Part shown: piece after piece, positions 6,413-13,068 of the stretch | Position numbering within the stretch: the first letter of the stretch is position 1 | How the letters are laid out: every line of letters starts with the position of its first letter | From: Verrucomicrobiota bacterium | Lineage (GTDB): Bacteria > Verrucomicrobiota > Verrucomicrobiia > Limisphaerales > JAGWYX01 | Reading direction: 5' to 3' | Assembly (NCBI GenBank): GCA_018969165.1 | Contig: JAGWYX010000023.1 | Span: forward strand, 1 to 13,068 | DNA: 13,068 nucleotides | Program-made: the position numbers and the translations under genes | The notes under the pieces: generated by a model | The model's input: the letters and a program-made list of their open reading frames with translations, nothing else | Database searches by the model: none | What the model was told of the DNA's origin: nothing

Positions 6413-8392
6413 ATGTGTGGCATTACCGGATGCTGGGAATGGGGCTGGAATGGCGGCGTCCAGGAACGCGAGGCCCTGGTCCGTCGCATGGCCGCCACCT
6501 TGGCCCATCGCGGACCCGACGATGAAGGGAGTTGGGCGGACCCCGACGCTGGGGTAGCATTGGGGCACCGGCGCCTGGCGATCCTGGACCTGAGCCACGA
6601 GGGGCATCAACCGATGCACTCGCCCGACGGACGCTACGTCCTCGTTTTCAACGGTGAGATCTACAACTTCCGCCCCCTGCGCGATCGGCTGGCCCGGCAG
6701 GGCCATGCCTTTCGCGGTCACTGCGATACCGAGGTGATGCTCGCCGCCTTTTGCGAATGGGGCCTCGTCCCGGCCCTCGAGCGCTTGACTGGCATGTTCG
6801 CCTTCGCGCTTTGGGACCGCCGGCAGCAGCGGCTGCATCTCGGTCGAGACCGCGCGGGTGAAAAGCCTCTTTACTACGGATGGCTGGGAGGCGTGTTTGC
6901 CTTCGGTTCGGAGCTCAAGGCCCTCCAGGCCCACCCGCGGTGGGGCGCCGGCATCAACCGTCGAGCCCTGGCACTGCTGACTCGATACGGGTACATCCCC
7001 GCGCCATTCTGCATCTACGAAGGCCTTTGCAAGCTGCCCGCCGGCTGCCTCCTCACATTGAAGGAGGCCGACATCCGCAACCGCCAAGCCCCGGCGCCTC
7101 AGCCGTATTGGTGCGCGCGAGAGGTCGCCCAGGCGGGAGCCGCGGAACCGTTTGCCGGCTCCGTCGAGGCTGCGCGCGAACAACTGCGCGCCCTGCTGCT
7201 CGAATCGGTCGGTCGCCAAATGGTCGCGGACGTGGCGTTAGGCGCTTTCCTCTCCGGCGGAGTGGATTCCTCCCTGGTGGTCGCGTTAATGCAAAAGCAG
7301 AGCACGCGCCCGATCAAAACCTTCAGCATCGGGTTTGACCAAGCCGCCTGGAACGAGGCGCCGTTCGCGCGCCGGGTCGCCCGCCATCTGGGAACCGACC
7401 ACACCGAACTCTATGTTCAACCCCGCGAGCTCGAGGAAGTCATTCCCCGCCTGCCATCCATCTACGACGAACCACTCGCCGACCCGTCGCAGGTCCCGAC
7501 CCTGCTCCTCTGCCGCCTCGCGCGTCAGCAGGTGAAAGTCAGCCTGTCCGGGGACGGTGGAGACGAACTCTTCGGCGGCTATGCTCATTATCGCAGGGTC
7601 CAAAGCCTTTGGCGTCTCTTCGGAGCGATCCCGGCCTCCGTTCGCGGCAGACTGGCCCGCCGACTCCAAGCGATTGCCGGCGCGGGATTGGCGGCTGGGT
7701 CCCGGCTGGCGCCGCTCCGCCGGTCATTGGGCCGCGTCAGCAACCTGGCCGGCCTCCTGCCTTCGACCAGCGATCGGGTGCTCTTCGAGCATTTCGTTTC
7801 TCCGAATCGGCACCCGGAAGCCTGGTTGCAAGATGGGTCGCGCGGCCAGGCCGACAGCGATTGGCCGACCGGCTGGGAGGAGTTACCCGGCTTATTGCAG
7901 CGGATGACCTATACGGATTTCGCCGCCTACCTGCCCGATGATATCCTGGTGAAGGTGGACCGAGCCGCCATGTCGGTCAGCCTGGAAACCCGCATCCCGC
8001 TGCTGGACCATCAGGTGATCGAGTTCGCTTTCCGCCTGCCCGTTTCCTTCAAGCAACGTCGAGGTCAGGGCAAATGGCTGCTGCGCCAGCTCCTCGAGGA
8101 GCATGTGCCGCGCGCCCTCATCAATCGGCCCAAACAGGGATTCGCGGCGCCCATCGCCGTCTGGCTCAGGGGACCGTTGCGGGATTGGGCCGAGCACCTG
8201 CTCGAGGAGCCCCGCCTGCGCGAGGAGGGATTCTTCGACCCCACCGGCGTGCGGGAAAAGTGGCGGGAACACCTCTCGGCCAGGCGGGATTGGTCGGCGG
8301 GGCTGTGGCACGTGCTGATCTTCCAGGCCTGGCTCGAGCACCAGAGGGCGGACCGCGTTCAAACACGCGCGTCGGCGGCGCTGGCCGCGTGA
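6413..8392 (+). CDS. asnB: Asparagine synthase-type glutamine amidotransferase
   Basis: The 659-residue product is a full-length class B asparagine synthetase homolog. Met-Cys-Gly-Ile opens it, with Cys2 as the N-terminal nucleophile of a class II glutaminase, followed by His-Arg-Gly-Pro-Asp-Asp, Asn-Gly-Glu-Ile-Tyr-Asn and Asp-Thr-Glu motifs that bind glutamine. The synthetase half has the ATP pyrophosphatase loop Ser-Gly-Gly-Val-Asp-Ser (281-286) and Ser-Gly-Asp-Gly-Gly-Asp-Glu-Leu-Phe-Gly-Gly (379-389). The chemistry is ATP-dependent transfer of glutamine ammonia to an acyl-AMP intermediate. In polysaccharide loci such enzymes are thought to amidate uronic or other sugar acids rather than aspartate; that role is inferred from context. 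The frame is open upstream to 6209, but Cys2 must be exposed, so ATG 6413 is firm; a GGGGAG site lies 12 bases before it. The gene follows the deacetylase by 8 bases and ends at a GTGA junction with the next gene. Confidence 0.93.
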   Translation: MCGITGCWEWGWNGGVQEREALVRRMAATLAHRGPDDEGSWADPDAGVALGHRRLAILDLSHEGHQPMHSPDGRYVLVFNGEIYNFRPLRDRLARQGHAFRGHCDTEVMLAAFCEWGLVPALERLTGMFAFALWDRRQQRLHLGRDRAGEKPLYYGWLGGVFAFGSELKALQAHPRWGAGINRRALALLTRYGYIPAPFCIYEGLCKLPAGCLLTLKEADIRNRQAPAPQPYWCAREVAQAGAAEPFAGSVEAAREQLRALLLESVGRQMVADVALGAFLSGGVDSSLVVALMQKQSTRPIKTFSIGFDQAAWNEAPFARRVARHLGTDHTELYVQPRELEEVIPRLPSIYDEPLADPSQVPTLLLCRLARQQVKVSLSGDGGDELFGGYAHYRRVQSLWRLFGAIPASVRGRLARRLQAIAGAGLAAGSRLAPLRRSLGRVSNLAGLLPSTSDRVLFEHFVSPNRHPEAWLQDGSRGQADSDWPTGWEELPGLLQRMTYTDFAAYLPDDILVKVDRAAMSVSLETRIPLLDHQVIEFAFRLPVSFKQRRGQGKWLLRQLLEEHVPRALINRPKQGFAAPIAVWLRGPLRDWAEHLLEEPRLREEGFFDPTGVREKWREHLSARRDWSAGLWHVLIFQAWLEHQRADRVQTRASAALAA

Positions 8393-8412
8393 AGACAATT
8401 CACGGGCGCGAC

Positions 8413-9702
8413 ATGACAACGACCGTTCCTGAGTTCCGCCCGCCTCCGGGGAGCGAGGCCAAGCTCGAGCCGGCGGGCTGGTCCGAAGCGGATTCGGCGG
8501 GGTTCCAGCCGCTCGACGCCGACCCCGTCCGGCCGACGTCGCTGGTCCGGTGGGCGTTCTATCTCTCGATCTTCTCGATCCCATTCACCCATCTCTATCT
8601 GCCTGGGACCGGGGAACGGGTCGGCGTGCTCAGGCTCGTCCAGGTCCTGCTCTTGAGCGCCATGCTGGCGCGACCACGTGTGTGCCTGCGGCTGGTTCCC
8701 GCCGCGTTGCTTTGGTTCCTGAGCTACGCGGCGCTCCGGATTGTCTGGGGACTGTGGTTGTCCCCGACGATGTCCGCTTCGTGGTGGCCCAGCTCGCGGG
8801 AGTTCCTCGAATTGTTGATCCCCTGGCTCTGGCTGATGTTCAATGTCCTGCAATTCCCCGAAACCCCGCGCGGCGGGCTGTGGGCCTTGGCGCTGGGCTG
8901 CGCGCTGTGCGCGCTGTGCCATGTCGCCGGGATCGGCGTCAACGTGGTGGACGACGGCTTGGGGGATCGTTCGTCGGTCTTCGGCCTCAACGCCAACGAG
9001 ATCGGAATCACCTACGCCACGGCGGCGGTGACACTCCTGGGGCTGTGGATGCTCCGGCCCCAGACCCTGATCGGGCGGCTGGCGATTTTTCCCCTGATCG
9101 GCCTGCTGGGGTTAGCCATGGCCAAGACCGGCTCGCGCACGGCCGTTCTCACCCTTTCGATCGGCGTCCTGGTCCTGCTCCTGTTTGGCCAGGCCTTGGG
9201 TTCAAAAGCCCGGCGGCTGGCCAGCCTGGCGCTGATCGGCGCCGTCCTGGCCGTCGTGCTCTGGCAGATACCCACCGTCCTGGAGCGATTTGAGGAAATC
9301 AACCCGCACAACCTCGGTTACGAAAACCCCCGCGCGCGCATGGCGCCCGTGCTCTGGGAGATGTTCCTTCGCAGCCCAATCTACGGTTCCGGACCGGACC
9401 ACTACGAATTCGAACTGACCCGCCGGGCGATGCCCTACCTGATCCGGCAGCAGAAGACGATCGCCTCGCATAATCTCCTGCTCCTGCTGTTGGTGGAGAC
9501 GGGGGGGATCGGCCTGGCGCTTTTCGCGCTCGGCCTTGGGTCGGCGCTGGTCGCGGCGTGGCGGGCGCGCCGGCGGCCCTGCGGCCCCTTGCCGCTGGCC
9601 CTGCTCCTGCCGCTGGCCATTGGCGGCGCCACCGTGTGTAATCCAAGCCATCACTTGGTCTTCTGGGTGGCGATGGCCTATGCCCTGGCCGGCGTGGCGT
9701 GA
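8413..9702 (+). CDS. O-antigen polymerase/ligase-like membrane protein (Wzy/WaaL)
   Basis: The 429-residue product has about 45 polar N-terminal residues and then roughly ten membrane-spanning segments, broken by one large hydrophilic loop at about residues 285-345. That loop carries Asn-Pro-Arg-Ala-Arg, a Gly-Ser-Gly-Pro-Asp stretch and then a Ser-His-Asn-Leu-Leu start (His353) of the next helix, with Glu-Thr-Gly-Gly-Ile-Gly in it; this order is typical of the Wzy_C/O-antigen ligase superfamily. Such proteins either polymerise lipid-linked repeat units (Wzy) or join glycans to a lipid or protein acceptor (WaaL type) on the periplasmic face. Sequence alone cannot separate these. ATG 8413 is chosen, but GTG 8389 is equally plausible because it overlaps the upstream stop as GTGA, like the next junction; neither has a strong ribosome site. 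Confidence 0.85.
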   Translation: MTTTVPEFRPPPGSEAKLEPAGWSEADSAGFQPLDADPVRPTSLVRWAFYLSIFSIPFTHLYLPGTGERVGVLRLVQVLLLSAMLARPRVCLRLVPAALLWFLSYAALRIVWGLWLSPTMSASWWPSSREFLELLIPWLWLMFNVLQFPETPRGGLWALALGCALCALCHVAGIGVNVVDDGLGDRSSVFGLNANEIGITYATAAVTLLGLWMLRPQTLIGRLAIFPLIGLLGLAMAKTGSRTAVLTLSIGVLVLLLFGQALGSKARRLASLALIGAVLAVVLWQIPTVLERFEEINPHNLGYENPRARMAPVLWEMFLRSPIYGSGPDHYEFELTRRAMPYLIRQQKTIASHNLLLLLLVETGGIGLALFALGLGSALVAAWRARRRPCGPLPLALLLPLAIGGATVCNPSHHLVFWVAMAYALAGVA

Positions 9703-10946
9703 ACTCGGTTGGCCAATCCGGAACGCGGCCCCCTGCTGGCAGGGTGAGTTCGACACCAGGAACCCCGTGGCGCGTGGCCCTGGTGGCTTCCAGTCTCCGG
9801 CTCGGGGGGGCGGAAAAGCAAACGATGTATCTGGCGCGCGCCCTGGGCCAGGCCGGCCTGGAGGTGCGGCTCTATTACCTGGGCAGCGGCGGTTACTACG
9901 AGCGGGTGATCCGCGACGCCGGCGTGCCGGTGCAGCAAATCTTCGTCCCGAACCGGCCGTGGTCCATTCTCGCCCGGTTGGTGAGAGCCCTCCGGCGTTT
10001 CCGGCCACACCTCGCAATGGCGGCCCAGTTTTCCGATCTGAATTATGCCGCTCCCGCCGGCCGGTTCGTCCACGCCCTGGTGATCGGCGGCGTCCGCAGC
10101 GACGGGCTCTACGAATTGAGCACCCAGGGGTGGAGGGGCCGCTGGCTGGCCCGCTTGGCTCATGGCCTGGTCGCCAATTCCCGGCGCGCCAGGCAAAACC
10201 TCGAGGCTCGAGGCATCCCCGCGGAGAAGATCGAGGTGTTGCCCAACGTGATTGATCTGGCGGAATTCGACGCCCAAAGCGCGCTGGCCCTTGCGCCGCT
10301 GCTGCCGGCCGACCGCGTGGTCGCCGTCGCCGTCGGGAGCCTGCACTCGTGCAAGCGGTTCGATCGCTTTCTGGAGGCCCTGGCCCGGGCGCGACAGCGG
10401 GAACCCGCGCTGGCGGGGATCATCGCTGGCTCGGATGGCGGGGTGGAAGCCGCGTTGCGGGGACGCGCGGCCGCCTTGGGCCTGACCGCGCAGGACCTGT
10501 TATTCCTGGGGGAATGCGACCGCGTCCCGGCTTTGCTGACCCGCGCCGCGCTGCTGGTGCTGACCTCGGATTACGAGGGTTTCCCCAACGTCATTCTCGA
10601 AGCGATGGCCGCCGGGTTGCCCGTGATCTCGGTGCCGGCCGGCGACGCGAGCACGATCGTCCAGGCCGGCGCGAACGGCTGGATCGTCGATCCGGAAGAT
10701 ATCCCGGGCATGGCCGACGGCATGGTGCGACTCGCGCAGTCGCCGGCGATGCGCCGGGAATTCGGGAAAGCCGGCCGCCACCGCGTCGAGCGGGAATACA
10801 ACCTGGAATCGCTGCCGGACCGGTTGCTCGCAGTGCTCGGCCGGCTGGCATGCCGGCAACGACGTTCCCCGGTCGGGACCCTGCTCGATGGCGCTGCGGC
10901 GCGCGGCCAGGCACCGCGCGACCTGCCGCCAGTCGACCGGAATTGA
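9699..10946 (+). CDS. GT4 family glycosyltransferase, first copy
   Basis: This 415-residue protein is a GT-B glycosyltransferase of family GT4. After an N-terminal beta strand comes Leu-Gly-Gly-Ala-Glu-Lys-Gln, the typical glycine loop of the acceptor domain; Asn-Ser-Arg-Arg-Ala and Leu-Pro-Asn-Val-Ile-Asp mark the linker into the donor domain; Glu293 and Glu301 form the E-x7-E signature that binds the nucleotide-sugar. It would add one sugar to the lipid-linked repeat unit at the cytoplasmic face. The donor and acceptor are not readable from sequence. GTG 9699 overlaps the polymerase stop as GTGA; GTG 9744, closer to the start of the fold, is the alternative. The first 25 residues are polar and not conserved in appearance, so the later start is quite possible. 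The C-terminal tail of about 40 residues is Arg/Pro-rich. Confidence 0.88.
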   Translation: MNSVGQSGTRPPAGRVSSTPGTPWRVALVASSLRLGGAEKQTMYLARALGQAGLEVRLYYLGSGGYYERVIRDAGVPVQQIFVPNRPWSILARLVRALRRFRPHLAMAAQFSDLNYAAPAGRFVHALVIGGVRSDGLYELSTQGWRGRWLARLAHGLVANSRRARQNLEARGIPAEKIEVLPNVIDLAEFDAQSALALAPLLPADRVVAVAVGSLHSCKRFDRFLEALARARQREPALAGIIAGSDGGVEAALRGRAAALGLTAQDLLFLGECDRVPALLTRAALLVLTSDYEGFPNVILEAMAAGLPVISVPAGDASTIVQAGANGWIVDPEDIPGMADGMVRLAQSPAMRREFGKAGRHRVEREYNLESLPDRLLAVLGRLACRQRRSPVGTLLDGAAARGQAPRDLPPVDRN

Positions 10947-10966
10947 ACCGTCCACGGCCCAAGCCG

Positions 10967-12118
10967 ATGACCAACTTCGTCCTTCCCAAGCTTTGCTTTG
11001 TCGCCGGGACGCTCGAGCACGGCGGTGCGGAACGGCAATTGTTCTACACGCTGCGAGCGCTCTGTGAGGCCGGCGTGGCGCCGCGTCTGCTGACGCTGGA
11101 TCAAGGCCAGTTCTGGGAAGCCAGGATTCAGGCACTCGGGGTCCCTATCCGCCGGGTGGGTCAGCGGGGCTCACGCCTGGCGCGGCTTTGGCAGGTCGTG
11201 CGCGAGGTGCGGCGAGATCCGCCGGCAGCGCTGCAGAGCCAACATTTCTATGCCAACGCGTACGTGGGCATGGCGGCCCGGCTCTTCCGAATCAGCGGGA
11301 TCGGCGCGATGCGCAATGATGGACACACCGAGGTTGCCGGATGCGGATCCGTTGGCGGACGACTTAATCTGCATCTGCCGACGACCCTTGCGGCCAACTC
11401 CCAACGCGCCCTGCAGTACGCTGCCGCACGCGGGGTTCCGGCGGGGCGGCTCTACTTCCTGCCGAATGTGGTGGACACCGACTGGTTTGAACCGCCGGTC
11501 GGTGAGTCGGCGCCCGTCCCCTTCACCCTCGTCACCGTCGGACGCCTGGTGAGGCAAAAGCGTCTGGATCGGTTCCTGGCGATTCTGGCCCGCCTGCGGA
11601 CCGAGGCGGGTCTCGAAGTCAGGGGCCTGATTGCCGGGCCGGGCTGCCAGGACGAAGATCTGCGGCCGGAACTGGAATCCCAGGCCAGGCGCCTCGGCCT
11701 GTTGCCCGGTTTCGTCGAGTTCCGCGGCGGGGTGTCGGACATTCGCGCGGTTTATCAGCAGGCCGCGGTTTGCATCCTGACTTCCGATTTCGAAGGCACG
11801 CCGAATGTCTTGCTCGAGGCCATGGCCTCCGGGCTGCCGGTCGTGGCCACCCGCGTAGGGGGCGTGCCCGAAATCGTCCAAGACGGAGAAACGGGTTTGC
11901 TGGTCGAGCCCGATGACCTCGACAAGCAGGTCGCCGCCGTTGCCGCCCTGGTCCGTAATCCGGAACGGCGCGCCAGGCTCGGATCGCGCGGGCGGGCTTA
12001 TGTGGAGGCGCATCACTCCCTGAAGCGGTTACCGGTGTATCTGACCGGGCTCTATCAACAGGCCTTGCACCCCCGTCGACGTCCGGTCAACGCGGGCATT
12101 CGGCGGGCCTCGATTTAA
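10967..12118 (+). CDS. GT4 family glycosyltransferase, second copy
   Basis: The 383-residue product is a second GT-B, GT4-family enzyme. It shows His-Gly-Gly-Ala-Glu-Arg-Gln near residue 20, Asn-Ser-Gln-Arg-Ala and Leu-Pro-Asn-Val-Val-Asp at the domain linker, the E-x7-E pair at Glu276 and Glu284 within Phe-Glu-Gly-Thr-Pro-Asn-Val, and Gly-Val-Pro-Glu-Ile-Val just after, as in many GT4 enzymes. The frame is open far upstream to 10349, but that part is a shadow of the previous gene. ATG 10967 fits the fold start; TTG 10943, which overlaps the previous stop as TTGA, is the alternative. It resembles its upstream neighbour in general GT4 motifs only, so the two probably add different sugars. The next gene starts 2 bases after its TAA. 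Confidence 0.9.
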   Translation: MTNFVLPKLCFVAGTLEHGGAERQLFYTLRALCEAGVAPRLLTLDQGQFWEARIQALGVPIRRVGQRGSRLARLWQVVREVRRDPPAALQSQHFYANAYVGMAARLFRISGIGAMRNDGHTEVAGCGSVGGRLNLHLPTTLAANSQRALQYAAARGVPAGRLYFLPNVVDTDWFEPPVGESAPVPFTLVTVGRLVRQKRLDRFLAILARLRTEAGLEVRGLIAGPGCQDEDLRPELESQARRLGLLPGFVEFRGGVSDIRAVYQQAAVCILTSDFEGTPNVLLEAMASGLPVVATRVGGVPEIVQDGETGLLVEPDDLDKQVAAVAALVRNPERRARLGSRGRAYVEAHHSLKRLPVYLTGLYQQALHPRRRPVNAGIRRASI

Positions 12119-12120
12119 TC

Positions 12121-13068
12121 ATGCTCGCCTTTGCGACTTCCCTCCTGCTGGCGGGCGCCCGCCGGTTTCGCCGGCATGGTGTCGTGATCAACGGCCATCA
12201 CCTGGCGGGCCGCCAGGCGCGGGGCTGGCTCGAGGTGCTGGGCCGGTGGTTCGAGTTTATTGGTCCGGACCAACTCGGGCCACGCCTGGCCGCACCCGGC
12301 CGGCGACCCTTTTGCTTGCTGACCTTCGATGATGGCAAGCGCACGCACTTCACGGAAATCGCCCCGGAGTTGGAACGTCGGCGAGTGCCGGCTGTCTTTT
12401 ACGTCACGACCGAGCCGCTCTCGACTGGGGCTTGCCTGTGGTTTGATCGGCGGACTGCTTTGATTCGAACCCTTGGCCATTGTCCGGCAGGACTCGAACT
12501 CGAGGCCCTCAAACGGCTCCGGCTCGAACGATTGGTGGAACGACTGGATCGCGCCTGCGCCGAGCACGGTTTGTCGCCGGGAACCGAGCCGGAGGATCTC
12601 CGTCCGATGTCCTGGGAGCAGGCACGGGACCTGGCCCGGCGCGGTTTCACCATCGGGGCGCACGGACTCACCCACGCCATTCTTACCCGCGTGCCGCCCG
12701 ACCGCGCCCGCGTTGAGATCGAAGGGAGCCTGGCCAAGGTCAGCGCCGAGCTGGGCGCGCCCTGCGGGACCTTTGCCTTTCCGAACGGCAATCACACCGC
12801 CGAGCTTGCCCGGCATGCGTGTCGCTGCGGAGCGGCGACCGTGATGACGACCGAGCCCATGTGGGTCGGCAGGCATTCTCCGCTTTGGCGCCTGCCCCGC
12901 ATCCAACTGTTTGGCGAATTCAATCGCGCGCGCATCGAACTCAAACTGGCGCTGGCAGCCGTTGAGGGGCTGCTGACGAATCCGGACGGCAGCGGCCGGG
13001 CCTATCGTAGCGCGGGGCGACGTCACCGAAGCCAGACACCCCAGGACCAATCGTTATGTGCGGAATCG
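12121..13068 (+). CDS. NodB-type polysaccharide deacetylase, 3' partial
   Basis: The frame from ATG 12121 stays open through all 316 codons to the window edge. It has the carbohydrate esterase 4 motifs: Leu-Thr-Phe-Asp-Asp-Gly (Asp70 and Asp71, base and metal ligand), His-Gly-Leu-Thr-His at 181-185 (metal-binding HxxxH) and Phe-Pro-Asn-Gly (220-223), followed by Arg-Leu-Pro-Arg near the end of the domain. These enzymes remove N- or O-acetyl groups from polysaccharides, here perhaps on a precursor or exported chain. The first 15 residues are mildly hydrophobic and end in an Arg pair; a signal peptide is not convincing. It begins 2 bases after the GT4 stop with no strong ribosome site. It differs in family from the DUF2334 deacetylase upstream. 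Its 3' end overlaps an amidotransferase start by at least 13 bases, in another frame. Confidence 0.85.
   Translation, partial: MLAFATSLLLAGARRFRRHGVVINGHHLAGRQARGWLEVLGRWFEFIGPDQLGPRLAAPGRRPFCLLTFDDGKRTHFTEIAPELERRRVPAVFYVTTEPLSTGACLWFDRRTALIRTLGHCPAGLELEALKRLRLERLVERLDRACAEHGLSPGTEPEDLRPMSWEQARDLARRGFTIGAHGLTHAILTRVPPDRARVEIEGSLAKVSAELGAPCGTFAFPNGNHTAELARHACRCGAATVMTTEPMWVGRHSPLWRLPRIQLFGEFNRARIELKLALAAVEGLLTNPDGSGRAYRSAGRRHRSQTPQDQSLCAES
13043..13046 (+). promoter_or_regulatory. Shine-Dalgarno site before the second amidotransferase
   Basis: AGGA lies nine bases upstream of the ATG at 13056, within the still-open deacetylase frame. It supports a real translation start there rather than a chance ATG. 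Confidence 0.4.
13056..13068 (+). CDS. Start of a second asparagine synthase-type amidotransferase, 3' partial
   Basis: Only four full codons are visible: Met-Cys-Gly-Ile, the exact N-terminus of class II glutamine amidotransferases such as asparagine synthetase B, where Cys2 is the catalytic nucleophile. The upstream AGGA site, the position just at the end of a deacetylase gene, and the same arrangement at 6404-6413 all support the call. Evidence is thin because the rest lies outside the window. It overlaps the deacetylase frame by at least 13 bases. Confidence 0.6.

Noticed and set aside
6137..7219. 360-codon minus-strand open frame
   Set aside because: It is antisense to the deacetylase end and the glutaminase half of the amidotransferase, both with clear family motifs. 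No family features are seen in its product.
9536..10255. 239-codon plus-strand frame across the polymerase/GT4 junction
   Set aside because: It overlaps the end of the membrane protein and the first GT4 gene, both well supported, and its own product is Arg/Gly/Pro-rich without motifs.
10349..10966. N-terminal extension of the second GT4 frame over the first GT4 gene
   Set aside because: The extension is Gly/Arg-rich shadow sequence of the first GT4 gene; the GT-B fold starts at ATG 10967.
12115..13050. Long open frame of 311 codons on the minus strand
   Set aside because: It is antisense to the NodB-type deacetylase, whose plus-strand frame has the catalytic motifs. The minus-strand product is Arg/Gly/Pro-rich with no recognisable fold; GC-rich codons leave the antisense frame open.

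Overview
The window is a 13 kb slice of a surface-polysaccharide (exopolysaccharide, capsule or O-antigen) biosynthesis locus. All genes I accept lie on the + strand, packed head to tail with overlaps or very short gaps, as in one long operon. The DNA is strongly GC-rich, with G/C-ending codons throughout. A Wzx-type flippase and a Wzy/WaaL-type polymerase or ligase point to a Gram-negative, Wzx/Wzy-style pathway. The mixture of FemAB-like acyltransferases, a PaaK/CapK-like adenylating enzyme, deacetylases and asparagine-synthase-like amidotransferases recalls exopolysaccharide loci of PEP-CTERM/exosortase bacteria. A high-GC Verrucomicrobiota, Planctomycetota or proteobacterial host would fit, but nothing here fixes the phylum.

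Layout: (1) 2-1045, flippase missing its N-terminus; (2) 1072-2226, CapA-like metallophosphatase-fold protein; (3) 2300-3670, PaaK/CapK-like adenylate-forming enzyme; (4) 3664-4527 and 4718-5557, two tandem paralogous FemAB/BioF2-like GNAT acyltransferases, separated by the only sizeable gap, which holds an inverted repeat; (5) 5514-6404, DUF2334-type polysaccharide deacetylase; (6) 6413-8392, asparagine-synthase-type glutamine amidotransferase; (7) 8413-9702, O-antigen polymerase/ligase-like membrane protein; (8) 9699-10946 and 10967-12118, two GT4 glycosyltransferases; (9) 12121 to the window end, NodB-type polysaccharide deacetylase, still open at the edge; (10) 13056 onward, the first codons (Met-Cys-Gly-Ile) of a second asparagine-synthase-type amidotransferase.

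Working model (inference): the GT4 enzymes build a lipid-linked repeat unit, the flippase moves it across the inner membrane and the Wzy-like protein polymerises or ligates it. The other genes decorate the glycan: deacetylases expose amines, the amidotransferases convert carboxyls to amides or aminate a sugar precursor, and the adenylating enzyme with the FemAB-like pair adds an acyl or aminoacyl group. No nucleotide-sugar synthesis gene, initiating glycosyl-1-phosphate transferase, chain-length regulator, exporter or exosortase lies in the window; these would be expected in the flanks. I found no tRNA, rRNA, CRISPR, insertion sequence or confident terminator or promoter.
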